From: an uncultured bacterium
Lineage (GTDB): Bacteria; Armatimonadota; UBA5829
Length of the DNA stretch: 54,701 bases
Assembly (NCBI GenBank): GCA_938074205.1
Contig: CALJES010000017.1
Coordinates: 1-54,701 of the forward strand
Direction of reading: 5' to 3'
Every line of letters begins with the position of its first letter. Positions within the stretch are counted from its first letter, which is position 1. A program made the translations under genes and the position numbers. Of this stretch, positions 17,109 through 26,900 are shown piece after piece. A model generated the notes under the pieces. It searched no databases and was not told the DNA's origin. It saw only the letters and a program-made list of their open reading frames with translations.

Positions 17109-17933
17109 TTAAGATCTAGGGGTCTCGAGCTGTCTGCCGCCGAAACCAAGCCTGACATTTCGTATGAAGTCCAGCAGATACTGAAGCTCTTCGCTCGGCT
17201 CGATCTCGTTCTCAATCGCCTCGAGTGCTTGCGTGACGTTGAGGTTGGACCTGTAAAGCAGCTTATAAGCGTGCTTGAGGTCGGCCCGGATCTTGGCAGG
17301 CACACCGTTGCGGCGCAGACCGATGACGTTGAGGTCATAGATTTTGAGCGGTCGGCCATCGGCCATAGCGAACGGCGGAACGTCCTGCACAACTTTGGAA
17401 AAGCCTCCGATCATTGCCAGCTTGCCGATACGAACCTTCTGGTGAACGCCGACGATGCCACCGAAGACCACTTTGTCTTCAACCAGGGTATGTCCGCTGA
17501 TGCCCACCATGTTCGCCATAGTTATACCACTGCCGAGACAGCAGTTATGACCTATATGGCAGTATGCCATAAGCATGTTGTTGTCACCAATAATGGTTGA
17601 TTCTCCTTCGCCGCTAGCTCGATGAATCGTCACGTATTCACGGATAATGTTACCGTCGCCGATCCGGAGGAAGGTCTTTTCTCCTTTGAACTTGTAGTCC
17701 TGCGGCGGTCCACCAAGAACAGCACCAGTCATAATCCTGCAGTTCTTACCGATTGTAGTGCCAGTGTGGATGGTGACGTTGCCGTCAATTTCGGTGCCGT
17801 CCCCAATAACAACGTCTCCCTCTATGATTGAATAAGGGCCAATCTTAACCCCGCTCCCGATCTCTGCACTTGAATCTACCAGCGCAGTCGGGTGTATCTC
17901 AGTCTTCATTTCCTTCTCTACCATAGTGCTCAC
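17109..17933 (-). CDS. lpxA: UDP-N-acetylglucosamine acyltransferase
   Basis: A 274-residue LpxA, first step of lipid A synthesis. The left-handed beta-helix is made of hexapeptide repeats from IHPTALVDSSAEIG to about residue 190. The catalytic His region is MLMAYCHIGHNCCLG, and VTIHRASGEG and MVGISGHTLVEDKVVFGG are diagnostic, with a helical C-terminal end. The GTG at 17933 overlaps the fabZ stop (GTGA); an ATG nine bases in is equally possible. Confidence 0.95.
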   Translation of the reverse strand: MSTMVEKEMKTEIHPTALVDSSAEIGSGVKIGPYSIIEGDVVIGDGTEIDGNVTIHTGTTIGKNCRIMTGAVLGGPPQDYKFKGEKTFLRIGDGNIIREYVTIHRASGEGESTIIGDNNMLMAYCHIGHNCCLGSGITMANMVGISGHTLVEDKVVFGGIVGVHQKVRIGKLAMIGGFSKVVQDVPPFAMADGRPLKIYDLNVIGLRRNGVPAKIRADLKHAYKLLYRSNLNVTQALEAIENEIEPSEELQYLLDFIRNVRLGFGGRQLETPRS

Positions 17934-18409
17934 TTGGCAACCTTGTCCTCGACCACGCTGTCGGTTGATTTACTGTCTCGCTCTCTATCAACTAAAGCAA
18001 AAATGAACTCACCCTCCGCAGCAACCTCATCGTCTACGCGGGCGACCGCTCGGACTTTGCCGATATTGCCCTTTGCGGCAATTAGTTCAACCTCGGTGAC
18101 AAGTGTATCCCCGGGAACTACGGGTCTGCGAAACCTTACCCGGTCCATACCGCCGAAGTAGGCAAGCTTGCCCTCGTTACCCGTCATCGATAGGAGCAGC
18201 ACGCCTCCCACTTGCGCCATAGCCTCACACACTAGCACTCCAGGCATCACGGCGTGACCTGGAAAGTGCCCCTCAAAGAATTCCTCGTTGATTGTAACGT
18301 TCTTGTACCCGCGTGCTCTCGTTCCAGGTGTGAGTTCGACAATACGGTCTACAAGCAAAAACGGGTATCTGTGCGGCAAGACGTCGCGTATTTTTTCTAT
18401 GTCGAGCAT
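17930..18409 (-). CDS. fabZ: 3-hydroxyacyl-ACP dehydratase
   Basis: A 159-residue hot-dog-fold dehydratase of fatty acid synthesis. The start of the fold is IRDVLPHRYPFLLVDRI; the active site is EGHFPGHAVMPGVLVCEAMAQ with catalytic His and Glu. AYFGGMDRVRFRRPVVPGDTL is typical. The ATG at 18409 follows AGGGCGGTG and starts the conserved domain; an upstream frame start adds nothing conserved. In some bacteria FabZ is fused to LpxC; here the two are separate neighbours. The C-terminal tail is Asp/Lys/Ser-rich. Confidence 0.95.
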   Translation of the reverse strand: MLDIEKIRDVLPHRYPFLLVDRIVELTPGTRARGYKNVTINEEFFEGHFPGHAVMPGVLVCEAMAQVGGVLLLSMTGNEGKLAYFGGMDRVRFRRPVVPGDTLVTEVELIAAKGNIGKVRAVARVDDEVAAEGEFIFALVDRERDSKSTDSVVEDKVAK

Positions 18410-18506
18410 AATCACCGCCCTATAAATCAGCCTGCCGTTCCCGGACGAACCAAAAGTCGCTCGCACGAGACAACAGGTTGTAATCTACCTCTCCCAAATA
18501 ACCTTT

Positions 18507-19403
18507 CTAGCAAGCTTCTTCTCCGCGGCACACCTCAAGAACTTTTCTTGCAAACTCAATGTTGAGGGAATGTCCGGACTTTACAGCGACTATCTCTGCC
18601 TCTAACACGCAACCGATCAGCGCGATGTCACCAACGAGATCCATAACCTTGTGCCTAACCAGTTCATCCGGAAAGCGCAAACCAGAACTGATTCGATCCC
18701 GCCATATGACGATCGCATTCTCAACACTTCCTCCGCGCGCAAGATCGTTTTCCAGAAGCTGTGCGACTTCTTCATAAAGCACAAACGTCCGCGCCGGCGC
18801 GATCTCGCGTCCAAAATCACACTCACTCAGTTCATAGGTGGCCACCTGAGCTCCAATCATCGGGTGGTCATAATTCAACACATACGTAATTCGCAGCCCC
18901 ATACCGGGAACGGCGGCGATGAACGAGCCGTTCTGTTGAACCACCACTGGTTCGCCCAATCTCAGTATACGCCTGGGCAGCCCCTGCTCTACAACACCTG
19001 CGGCGTCTATGGCCTCAATGTATGGAAGAGCGCTCCCGTCAAGCGCTGGTGTCTCTGTGCCACGTACTTCAACAACAGCATTGTCAATTCCTCTACCGCG
19101 TAGCGCAGCCATGAGATGTTCTACGGTACGAACCCGCGTACCATTTACACCCAGAGCCGTCCCACGCGACGTATCAACCACGTTTGCTACGACCGCCGGT
19201 ATAGGATCGGATGAACCGATGAAGACAATACCCGTGTGTGGAGCCGCCGGATGAATAGTGACTGAACACTCGTCACCGCCATGAAGTCCTCTACCGTGCA
19301 GAGTCACGGCTGATGCCAAGGTTTGCTGGCTAGCAGCCGATTTTCTGCAATGCACAGTCGTCTCTCGTCTCGCAGCTTCGGGTTCAATGGTTAATGTCGT
19401 CAT
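18507..19403 (-). CDS. lpxC: UDP-3-O-acyl-N-acetylglucosamine deacetylase
   Basis: A 298-residue zinc deacetylase, the committed step of lipid A synthesis. Zinc ligands appear in [11 protein letters not shown] (His) and [15 protein letters not shown] (His and Asp); the catalytic His is in [23 protein letters not shown] at the N-terminus and [12 protein letters not shown] are family markers. About 25 extra residues precede the domain. Its start overlaps the lpxD end by 20 bases. No fusion with FabZ. Confidence 0.96.
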   Translation of the reverse strand: MTTLTIEPEAARRETTVHCRKSAASQQTLASAVTLHGRGLHGGDECSVTIHPAAPHTGIVFIGSSDPIPAVVANVVDTSRGTALGVNGTRVRTVEHLMAALRGRGIDNAVVEVRGTETPALDGSALPYIEAIDAAGVVEQGLPRRILRLGEPVVVQQNGSFIAAVPGMGLRITYVLNYDHPMIGAQVATYELSECDFGREIAPARTFVLYEEVAQLLENDLARGGSVENAIVIWRDRISSGLRFPDELVRHKVMDLVGDIALIGCVLEAEIVAVKSGHSLNIEFARKVLEVCRGEEAC

Positions 19404-20448
19404 TCGTTTCGCCTCTTACCTGTGCACTCAAGCGCTGAACCTCATTTTCCAAAGTCTTTAGTCTCCTGAGCATTTCAGGCAGACGTAGCCACGCCGCTTG
19501 CGCACGCTTTTCTGCAAAATGGTCCCGTGCAGGGAAACCGGAGACAACAGAACCTTTTTGCAGATCGCCGATCACACCTGCGCGCGCTGCCACAACGCAT
19601 TCGTCACCAATACGCACGTTGTCCTTTACTCCGGCCTGCGCCGCCAGTGTTACATTATCACCAATCTCGACACTTCCAGCCACGCCGCTCAGCGCAACAA
19701 TCACGCAGTTGCGTCCGATTTTGACGTTGTGAGCAATATGCACAAGATTATCGATCTTCGAGCCACTTCCTATTATAGTCGCACCAAACTTCGCCCTATC
19801 AACCGTTGAATTGGCACCAATTTCAACGTCGTCCCCAATCTCCACGATTCCGACATGGGGGATCTTAAGCAGGCCACTTTCACCTCGGCGGTAGCCGAAG
19901 CCGTCAGCTCCTATCACGACTCCGGCGTGGAGGATGACCCGGTTTCCAATTCTACACCGCGGATACACAACCACACCTGGATGCAACACGCAGGATTCGC
20001 CTATTGTGACGTCCGCACCGATATACACATTGGGATGAATGATGGAGCTATCCCCCAGGACGGCCCTATCACCTATGAACACATTTGCGCCTACGCGGAC
20101 GCCACTGCCCAAACGCACGTTCGAGCCCACAACAGCGGTTTTGTCCACGCCAAGCGCCGGCAATTCCTCCTCAGGCTGAAAAAGTCGCAGAACCTCTGCA
20201 AAAGCGTCGGCAGGATTTTCGACTCTGATTATGCTCTTACCGGATACCGCTAGACCAAGGTTCGGAGCAGTAACCACACATGTTGCTCTCGATGCGCAGG
20301 CCTTCTTGAAAAACTTCTCGTTTTCTGCGAGGACTACATCGCCCTCAGAGGCATAGTCGACCGAGCTTACCCCGGTGACGACCGCGTCGCTATCACCGTC
20401 GACGACTCCGCCCAGCTTTTCAGCAAGCTCTCGTACCGTAACACGCAT
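19384..20448 (-). CDS. lpxD: UDP-3-O-acylglucosamine N-acyltransferase
   Basis: A 354-residue LpxD, third enzyme of the lipid A route. The N-terminal uridine-binding domain ([14 protein letters not shown] to about residue 100) is followed by hexapeptide repeats. The catalytic region is [29 protein letters not shown] and [13 protein letters not shown] with the active His. The ATG at 20448 lies 5 bases after the upstream stop and begins the conserved domain. Confidence 0.95.
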   Translation of the reverse strand: MRVTVRELAEKLGGVVDGDSDAVVTGVSSVDYASEGDVVLAENEKFFKKACASRATCVVTAPNLGLAVSGKSIIRVENPADAFAEVLRLFQPEEELPALGVDKTAVVGSNVRLGSGVRVGANVFIGDRAVLGDSSIIHPNVYIGADVTIGESCVLHPGVVVYPRCRIGNRVILHAGVVIGADGFGYRRGESGLLKIPHVGIVEIGDDVEIGANSTVDRAKFGATIIGSGSKIDNLVHIAHNVKIGRNCVIVALSGVAGSVEIGDNVTLAAQAGVKDNVRIGDECVVAARAGVIGDLQKGSVVSGFPARDHFAEKRAQAAWLRLPEMLRRLKTLENEVQRLSAQVRGETNDDINH

Positions 20449-20453
20449 TGAAC

Positions 20454-21626
20454 TCACCGTAACGCGGCCGAAAGCACTGGACTCCAACACAAATTAGGGT
20501 CCTGAGTCAGCCATTGGCGAAACTGACGAGTGGCGTTTCGAACACCAGATCTAACCACAAATGTAACACGCAAGCCTTTTTTTGCGGCGATCCTGCGAAC
20601 TTGCTCAGCAACATCTCTTCTGATTTGCGACTCAATCGAACCCACTGTCTGCGCAGGCAAACGCCGGCCTAAGAAGCCGCGCCAAGTAACCGGCTGCGCC
20701 GATACCCCGGTAGAAACCGGCTTGAACTGGACTACCCATTCAGAACCGGACCAATGCGACTGCCAAGCCTCTTCCGGAAGGCCCAAACCTGAGAACACTT
20801 CGTTTCGTGCTTCGGCTATCGCCGCTTCGATCCTCGTGCGCTCAGCCATTTCTATTTCTGCCAATCTACCTTCAAACTCAGCCTTCTTGCGACTACGAAG
20901 ATCAGAGATCTTTTCGCCTAATTCCGCTCGCAGAATCGCGGTCTGCTGCGTAATAGCGTCTTCCAGACGTTTCTGCTCAGCAATCGTCTCCTCGAGATCG
21001 CGCTCGAGTTGAGCAAGCCAGTTGTTCGATTGATTACTCCTCGAAGCAGCAAAAACTGAGTTCAAGTGCTCCACAGCAGCCAGCAGAACTGCAATGCGAA
21101 TCTGTAGTTCACGTCTCCGGTTCTCGGGAACCAGGTAACTGAGTTCTTTTTCTTTCTCAGCAGCAGCGCGTTCCAGTTCCCTGATCTGAGCAGCCAGCTC
21201 CGGCTCAACGCTCGCCTCGATTGTTGCCCGTATACGTTGCAGTCTTGATCCCAAAGCTTCTCTGTGCATGGCTTCCAAACGACTGAATTCGCCGACAGCA
21301 GTCAAGGCCGTTTCTGCCACTAGGTCTTTCCTGTCCACACTAGGCGGCCGGATATAACTGCTCAGCGGAGATAGACTGAATGAGGGGCGCACTGCGATGT
21401 CCTTCGTCTGCTCCCCGTTCGGAACAGAAAAACTGGAAAACCTCTTTTCGTCCTGTATCGCTCCGAAGCAAGGATGCAGCGGTATCAAAGCTTGTATGTC
21501 GATGAAGACAGCGTGCTCAGATATATCTCGCTTTCTGATAGACGAATCATCTGTCAGCGAGCACAATACCACAAATGTTATCAGGCTAACGATTGCCACG
21601 CAAAGTAGGCATACAGCAGCCTTCAA
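20454..21626 (-). CDS. Unknown secreted or anchored coiled-coil protein
   Basis: A 390-residue protein I cannot name. An N-terminal hydrophobic stretch ([22 protein letters not shown]) is a signal or anchor. A long helical, Glu/Arg-rich coiled coil spans roughly residues 100-275. A C-terminal domain from about 278 contains two Trp-rich segments ([20 protein letters not shown]) and a basic end. Its place between ompH/skp and lpxD, where bamA or a second skp-like gene often sits, suggests a periplasmic envelope-assembly role. It is 3 bases from the ompH gene. Related genes may exist only in this phylum. Confidence 0.7.
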   Translation of the reverse strand: MKAAVCLLCVAIVSLITFVVLCSLTDDSSIRKRDISEHAVFIDIQALIPLHPCFGAIQDEKRFSSFSVPNGEQTKDIAVRPSFSLSPLSSYIRPPSVDRKDLVAETALTAVGEFSRLEAMHREALGSRLQRIRATIEASVEPELAAQIRELERAAAEKEKELSYLVPENRRRELQIRIAVLLAAVEHLNSVFAASRSNQSNNWLAQLERDLEETIAEQKRLEDAITQQTAILRAELGEKISDLRSRKKAEFEGRLAEIEMAERTRIEAAIAEARNEVFSGLGLPEEAWQSHWSGSEWVVQFKPVSTGVSAQPVTWRGFLGRRLPAQTVGSIESQIRRDVAEQVRRIAAKKGLRVTFVVRSGVRNATRQFRQWLTQDPNLCWSPVLSAALR

Positions 21627-21629
21627 GGG

Positions 21630-22274
21630 CTATTTCACCTTGCGGTCGAGCTTGCTTATGACGTCGTCGGTGATGTCCGTACCGCCGAACCGGACAGCAT
21701 CCTTCACCAAGACCAGCGAAAGCCCCTTTGCCTCTGCAACCTTCTTCACTGCTTCCTGTATGTCCGCATCGGCTTGCTGATCAAGTTCCTGAAGCTTCGT
21801 CTGTAAACGGCTGTTGTAGTCATCTTCTAAGGCTTTGCCTGTAGCCTTGGACTTGTCCTGAAGCTCCTGCAGCTCTTTAAGTCGAGCCTTTTGCGAATCC
21901 GTGAGATTGGTTGCGCTCTGCAGCTGCTTGTACTCAGCATCCCGCTCGCGCTCTATCCTCTCGAGCTCTGCGATTCGGGCCTTATCCTGCTCAGTTGGAG
22001 AAGGTTTGATCTTGAGATCTATGAGTTCCTTGACCTCATCTTCACTCAGCATCAGGTTTTGGCTTCGAATATCTAGAATGCGACCTAATTGCTCTCGCAG
22101 TTCCTCGTACTCTTGCATGTATTGTTTCATTCGCGGCGCATCCCGGAGTACCTTTTGGACGTCAATAACGCCGATCTTGGGAACATTGTCGGCTCCCCAC
22201 ACAGATGCCACTGATACAGCCATCAAAATGATGGAGGCTCCGGCTGCGCATAACAAGCTGTGTAATTTTCCCAT
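21630..22274 (-). CDS. OmpH/Skp family periplasmic chaperone
   Basis: A 214-residue exported protein. The signal peptide is MGKLHSLLCAAGASIILMAVSVASVWGA. The conserved KIGVIDVQKVLRDAPRMKQYMQEYEEL start, a long central coiled coil, and the ADIQEAVKKVAEAKGLSLVLVKDAVRFGGTDITDDVI end are classic OmpH/Skp. It holds unfolded outer-membrane proteins in the periplasm. The ATG at 22274 has AGAGGTG about 8 bases upstream; a longer start at 22292 overlaps that site. It is the first gene of the large envelope operon. Confidence 0.92.
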   Translation of the reverse strand: MGKLHSLLCAAGASIILMAVSVASVWGADNVPKIGVIDVQKVLRDAPRMKQYMQEYEELREQLGRILDIRSQNLMLSEDEVKELIDLKIKPSPTEQDKARIAELERIERERDAEYKQLQSATNLTDSQKARLKELQELQDKSKATGKALEDDYNSRLQTKLQELDQQADADIQEAVKKVAEAKGLSLVLVKDAVRFGGTDITDDVISKLDRKVK

Positions 22275-22328
22275 TCGCTTGCACCTCTTCATTCATTTCG
22301 TGCAGCACAAAACGCTGCCAACTGAAAT

Positions 22329-22357
22329 ATGATATCAGAAACCCCAAACCCAAACAA
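22329..22357 (-). promoter_or_regulatory. Possible promoter of the envelope operon
   Basis: On the minus strand TTGTTT (22352-22357), 17 bases, TATCAT (22329-22334). Four and five of six consensus bases match. It is the best candidate in the 290-base gap 22275-22564, which otherwise shows no gene. Confidence 0.4.
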
Positions 22358-22564
22358 CGGCAGCTGGACCAGACGATCCGGTAACCAATCCCATCTAGAA
22401 AGACGACAACGGCGCGGTTACATTACTAGGTGCCTGCGTAAAACAAGAGTTTTGGACCGCAGCGAACAGAAGAAGGGCTATCCAAAGACAGCTGAGAATA
22501 TGGCAGAGGCAGATGGCTGGCTCGAATATACAAGCTAGGAGAATTCAGAGAAAGCACGTATTAC

Positions 22565-23860
22565 TTATGCGCGGCCGCCGACAGTGTTCAGTATGTGCTT
22601 GGGCAAGAGGTCAGGAGTAATCGATTTGGCATCCGAATCCGCTAGCACGACTGCACGCTCGATTACGTTTTCAAGCTCCCGCACATTTCCAGGCCACTTA
22701 TACTGCAAAAGAATTTCCATAGTCTCGGGACTCGCGTATTCGACGCGCTTGTTGTTCTCAGCAGCATAAATGCCTATAAAATGCTCGACAAGAGCCGGTA
22801 TATCCTCAAGACGCTCTCTGAGAGGAGGCACATCTATGGTTATAACCTGGAGCCTATAGTAGAGGTCCTCTCTGAACTTGCCTTCTTGAACGAGTTTCTC
22901 TAGGTTCTGATTGGTAGCGGTAATCAGACGCACATCGACCTTTATTGTTTCTGTACCTCCGACTCTCTCGAACTCGCGCTCTTGCAAAACTCGTAGAAGC
23001 ATCATTTGAACGGTCATCGGAATGTCGCCGATCTCATCAAGGAAAAGCGTGCCGTGGTTCGCAAGCTCAAACCTACCCTTCTTCTGACTAACAGCCCCGG
23101 TAAACGAGCCCTTCTCGTGACCGAACAATTCACTCTGCAGGAGCTGCTCCGAAAGAGCCACACACGCTACTGCAACAAACGGCTTATCAGCGCGAATAGA
23201 ATTGTAATGAAGAGCCCTTGCTACACCTTCTTTGCCGGTGCCGCTTTCACCGCGGATCAAAACTGACGCTCTGCTGTCTTTGACCCTGTCAATCATCCTG
23301 AAAACCTCAAGCATAGCAGGACTGGTACCCACCAATACATCCGCCTTGCTCTTTCTACCAGGTGCTGCTACTTTTTGGGCCGCAATAAGTGTGCCGCGTC
23401 CTTGCTCGTTGAGTTCTTTACGGTCTAGGGCGTTTCGAACCAGTATTTTGACGTCGTCGAGATCGAACGGCTTGCACAGATAGTCGAGCGCACCCAGCTT
23501 CATAGCCTCCACCGCGCTCTTTATAGTGCCGTGGGCTGTGATCATTAGAACAGAGGTATTCGGATCAACTTCTCTAGCTGCTGATAGGAGTTCTATTCCG
23601 TTAATATCAGGCATTATGAGGTCGGTAATGAGAACATCTACGCCGGGATTTGACTGAAGCAGTTCGAGTGCCTTCCTACCGTTCTCAGCAGTCAGCACTG
23701 TGTGGCCGTCCTTTGCAAGTACAGCCTCGAGAACACGGCGAATATTGGGCTCGTCGTCGACAATGAGAATTGTACCTGTTTTCTTACTCACATAGGGATA
23801 TTTCCATATCCAGACACGAATCTTGAGTTTGTAGGCTGATAATAAGGTGCAAGGATGCAT
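22565..23860 (-). CDS. NtrC-type response regulator lacking a DNA-binding domain
   Basis: A 431-residue sigma-54 activator. The receiver domain starts GTILIVDDEPNIRRVL with phospho-acceptor Asp in VLITDLIMPDING. The AAA+ domain has Walker A GESGTGKEGVA, the sigma-54 contact loop GSFTGA (a Ser variant of GAFTGA), Walker B TLFLDEIGD and the arginine-finger region. The protein ends about 20 residues after ENVIERAVVLAD, so the usual Fis-type HTH is absent, and downstream frames show none. GGGAG precedes the ATG at 23860; a GTG at 23791 would give a more standard N-terminus. It is co-oriented with the kinase gene upstream. Confidence 0.9.
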   Translation of the reverse strand: MHPCTLLSAYKLKIRVWIWKYPYVSKKTGTILIVDDEPNIRRVLEAVLAKDGHTVLTAENGRKALELLQSNPGVDVLITDLIMPDINGIELLSAAREVDPNTSVLMITAHGTIKSAVEAMKLGALDYLCKPFDLDDVKILVRNALDRKELNEQGRGTLIAAQKVAAPGRKSKADVLVGTSPAMLEVFRMIDRVKDSRASVLIRGESGTGKEGVARALHYNSIRADKPFVAVACVALSEQLLQSELFGHEKGSFTGAVSQKKGRFELANHGTLFLDEIGDIPMTVQMMLLRVLQEREFERVGGTETIKVDVRLITATNQNLEKLVQEGKFREDLYYRLQVITIDVPPLRERLEDIPALVEHFIGIYAAENNKRVEYASPETMEILLQYKWPGNVRELENVIERAVVLADSDAKSITPDLLPKHILNTVGGRA

Positions 23861-23929
23861 TCGGACTCCCAAATCGGGACAGATATGCGCAGCTAACGAT
23901 GTCGGGGTTAACAAGTCAGCAAATAACCC

Positions 23930-26900
23930 TTATGTACGCCGTTCGACAACCAGGTCTGTTTCGTCGACGGGAAGCCTCTCTACAACCGTTTTCGGCAAGG
24001 TAACCTTGAATGTCGATCCCTGTCCTGGCTGGCTGGTTACTTCAATCTTGCCGCCGTGGCTGTCTACTATCTTGCGAACAACGCTTAGCCCTAGTCCTGT
24101 GCCCTTCGTCTTAGTAGTAACGAACGGCTGGAAGATGCGATCGATTCTGTCCGCCGGAATACCTATCCCGGTATCAGATATCGAAAAGTAGACTCCACCG
24201 TCCGTCGCCGGTCCGGTTTCGATGGTCAAGATGCCGCCGTTGGGCATTGCTTGCAGTGCGTTGACTATAATGTTCCTCAGGACTTGTTCGACCTGACGGG
24301 CGTCCGCCTCAATAACAGGAAGCGAGGGATCAAGGTTCAGCGTAAGGGTGACGCCGCTCTCCTTGATGTTGACGTTCAAAAGCTGCAGAGTTTTCTCGAT
24401 TAGTTTGTTCAGATCTACAGGCCGCGGCTCGGGTTTTAGAGGTCTTGCGAATTCCAGGAACTCAGTGGTCAACTTGTTTAAGCCGTTTACTTCTTCGATA
24501 ATGATGGACAGGAACTCGACAATCGCCCCGTGATCGCCGTATTCCTTGTGGAGAAATTGAGCTGCGCCCTTAATGGAGCTCAGCGGATTTCTGAGTTCGT
24601 GAGCTATGGTCGCTGCAAGCTGTCCCACTGCTGCCAACTCGCGCACCCGAACAAATTCTTCCTGCAGCCGGATCTCGCGGCTGACGTCTTCAAATATTAC
24701 AACTACGCCGAGGTTGTCGCCGGCAGCGTTTCTTAAGAGCGAGAGGCTCATGTTCAGGAAAACTTCGGGTGAATCCTTAGGATGGAAGCAAACTTTGTAG
24801 CCGTGGTAGGTCTCACCGGTGCGGCAGACTTTTTCAACAGCCTGTTCCATTGCCCGTATTTCGGCTTCGGGTATGCTAAGCCGCGCCAGCACATCCCGAT
24901 AATCCAATCCTACCGCCCTGGAGGCTGCAAGTCCTGTTATTCTTTCGGCAGCATTGTTCCAAGTTAGAACGACGCCGTCGGTATCCAAGGTGACAACGCC
25001 TGCAGCAACACTTGTGAGTATGCTATCAGTATAGTTGCTCAGCGTGTGGAGTGCTTCGAGCTCCTTGTAGATTGCGGCTCCCTGGCTCGCTACAATAGAT
25101 AGCACCTTGACCTGCTCTTCCGTATATCGGTTCGGCCTACTGCTGCAGACTGTAAGAACTCCTACTACCTCATCCTGAACTACAAGCGGGATAGCCATAA
25201 CCGATTTGATATGGGTGCAGCGGCGTGCTACATCTGAAAACCTTGGATCCTTGCTCGCGTCCGGGGAGATCAAGGCTTTTCGCTCCTTGATAACCCAGCT
25301 CACAAAACTGCTCTTCTCAAGAGACTCCTCAGGCAGCAGCAGGTCTGACTGGCTTTGAGATCTTGCTGCCCTAACAACAGCAGCATTCCTCTCCCGGTCT
25401 ACAGTATAAATAAATAAGTGGTCGCAATCTACCATCTCCGCGACCACCGATAGTACAGAATTCAGGGCTTCTTCCAAGCTCTCGGCTGAACTTATTTGCC
25501 TCGAGAACTCGTACAACGCCGAGAGTTCCAAGACCCTCTGCTGCATCTTGAGTTCATATGCGATAGCGTTTTTGAGGACTATTGCGGCGTGAGCTGTGAG
25601 TATGCTTACGAGCTTTATTTCATTACCGTGGAATTCATCTCCACTGCTGTCGGCAAGCGCGAGAAAGCCTATGGTGGTGTCTTCGGTAACAAGCGGAACT
25701 AACAGGACACGTGATTGGAATTGACCGAATACATTATCGAACAAGCCCGCCGTTCCTTCAGTACAGGAATTTCTGGGGCGGTCCAGAACAAGGGGGAACC
25801 TCAGTCCGCGCACTGCACCTATGAACTGCTGGTCGTCAGAGTGTTTTTGCATGTAATCCCCAACCTTGCTGAGGCACCCCGTTGGAGAAACCAGGAACAC
25901 TCTTTCGCCCTGTGGATCCAACAAGAATAGGGCAGCACCGTCGCATCTGAGCATCCGGCTACAAGTTGATACTAGAACTTCTGCCGCCCTTTCCACACCA
26001 TACGCAGCGCTCAATGCTCTGCTGTGTTCATAGAGCGCATTCATTTCGGCATACTTTCGCTCCATTGCTTCGTAAAGCCGAGCATTTTCCACGGCGATGC
26101 CAGCTTGGTTAACAAACGCAGCCAACATCTCGATGTTGGTATTTCTTATAGGGCGGTTAGTTTTACGATTGTCAACTGACACAACGCCTATACATGTGTC
26201 ACGCACTATGATAGGTACCGCGAGGAACTCGAACAGTTTTTGTTCAGCCGAAGGTGATGAATAGCTATGCATGCATTCTGAAGCCACAACCTCTCTCGAG
26301 AAAATTGGCACACGCTCCTTGGCAGCTAGACCCAGCACGCCGTCTCCAAGCTTGACTCTTTCAGCGATCTCGTCTTCAGATGAGTAACCCGTGCGAGCGC
26401 CGGCGACTAGCTCTTCCGTTCGAGGGTCCAGTAGGTAGAGACAACACCGGTCGAATCCTACAACCTCCGTAATGCCACGAACTATCTTTTCAAGCACCTG
26501 GTTGACATCGAGCGTCGAATTGATGGCTTGCATAACGTTGGACACAGCCGATATCTCTTGGATTCTCTGGTGTAGACTAGCATACAGCTCCGCATTCTCG
26601 ATAGCCAACGCGGCATGGGTAGCAAAAACGCAAAAGAGCATCAGATCTTTTTGGGTGAACGGTGGTTTCGGATGATGTCTGCGAATTGAGAGAACTCCCT
26701 TGATGAACCCATCGCGGTTTTTCAGCGGAACACACATCGAGCCACTTACGTCGGGGTGAGGAATCACCTTTTTTTCGAAGCGACTGTCCGCCGCGATATC
26801 TGCGAGAAGTACGGGCTCTCCACTGACAGCAACCTGTCCCACTATTCCCTCGCCAAGTTTTACCCTCGTACCTTTGACTATATCAGGGGCCAAACCGTAA

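Noticed and set aside
23791-23860. Longer N-terminus of the NtrC-type regulator as an extra domain
   Set aside because: The 23 extra residues have no domain features; they are kept only because the ATG at 23860 has the better ribosome site.
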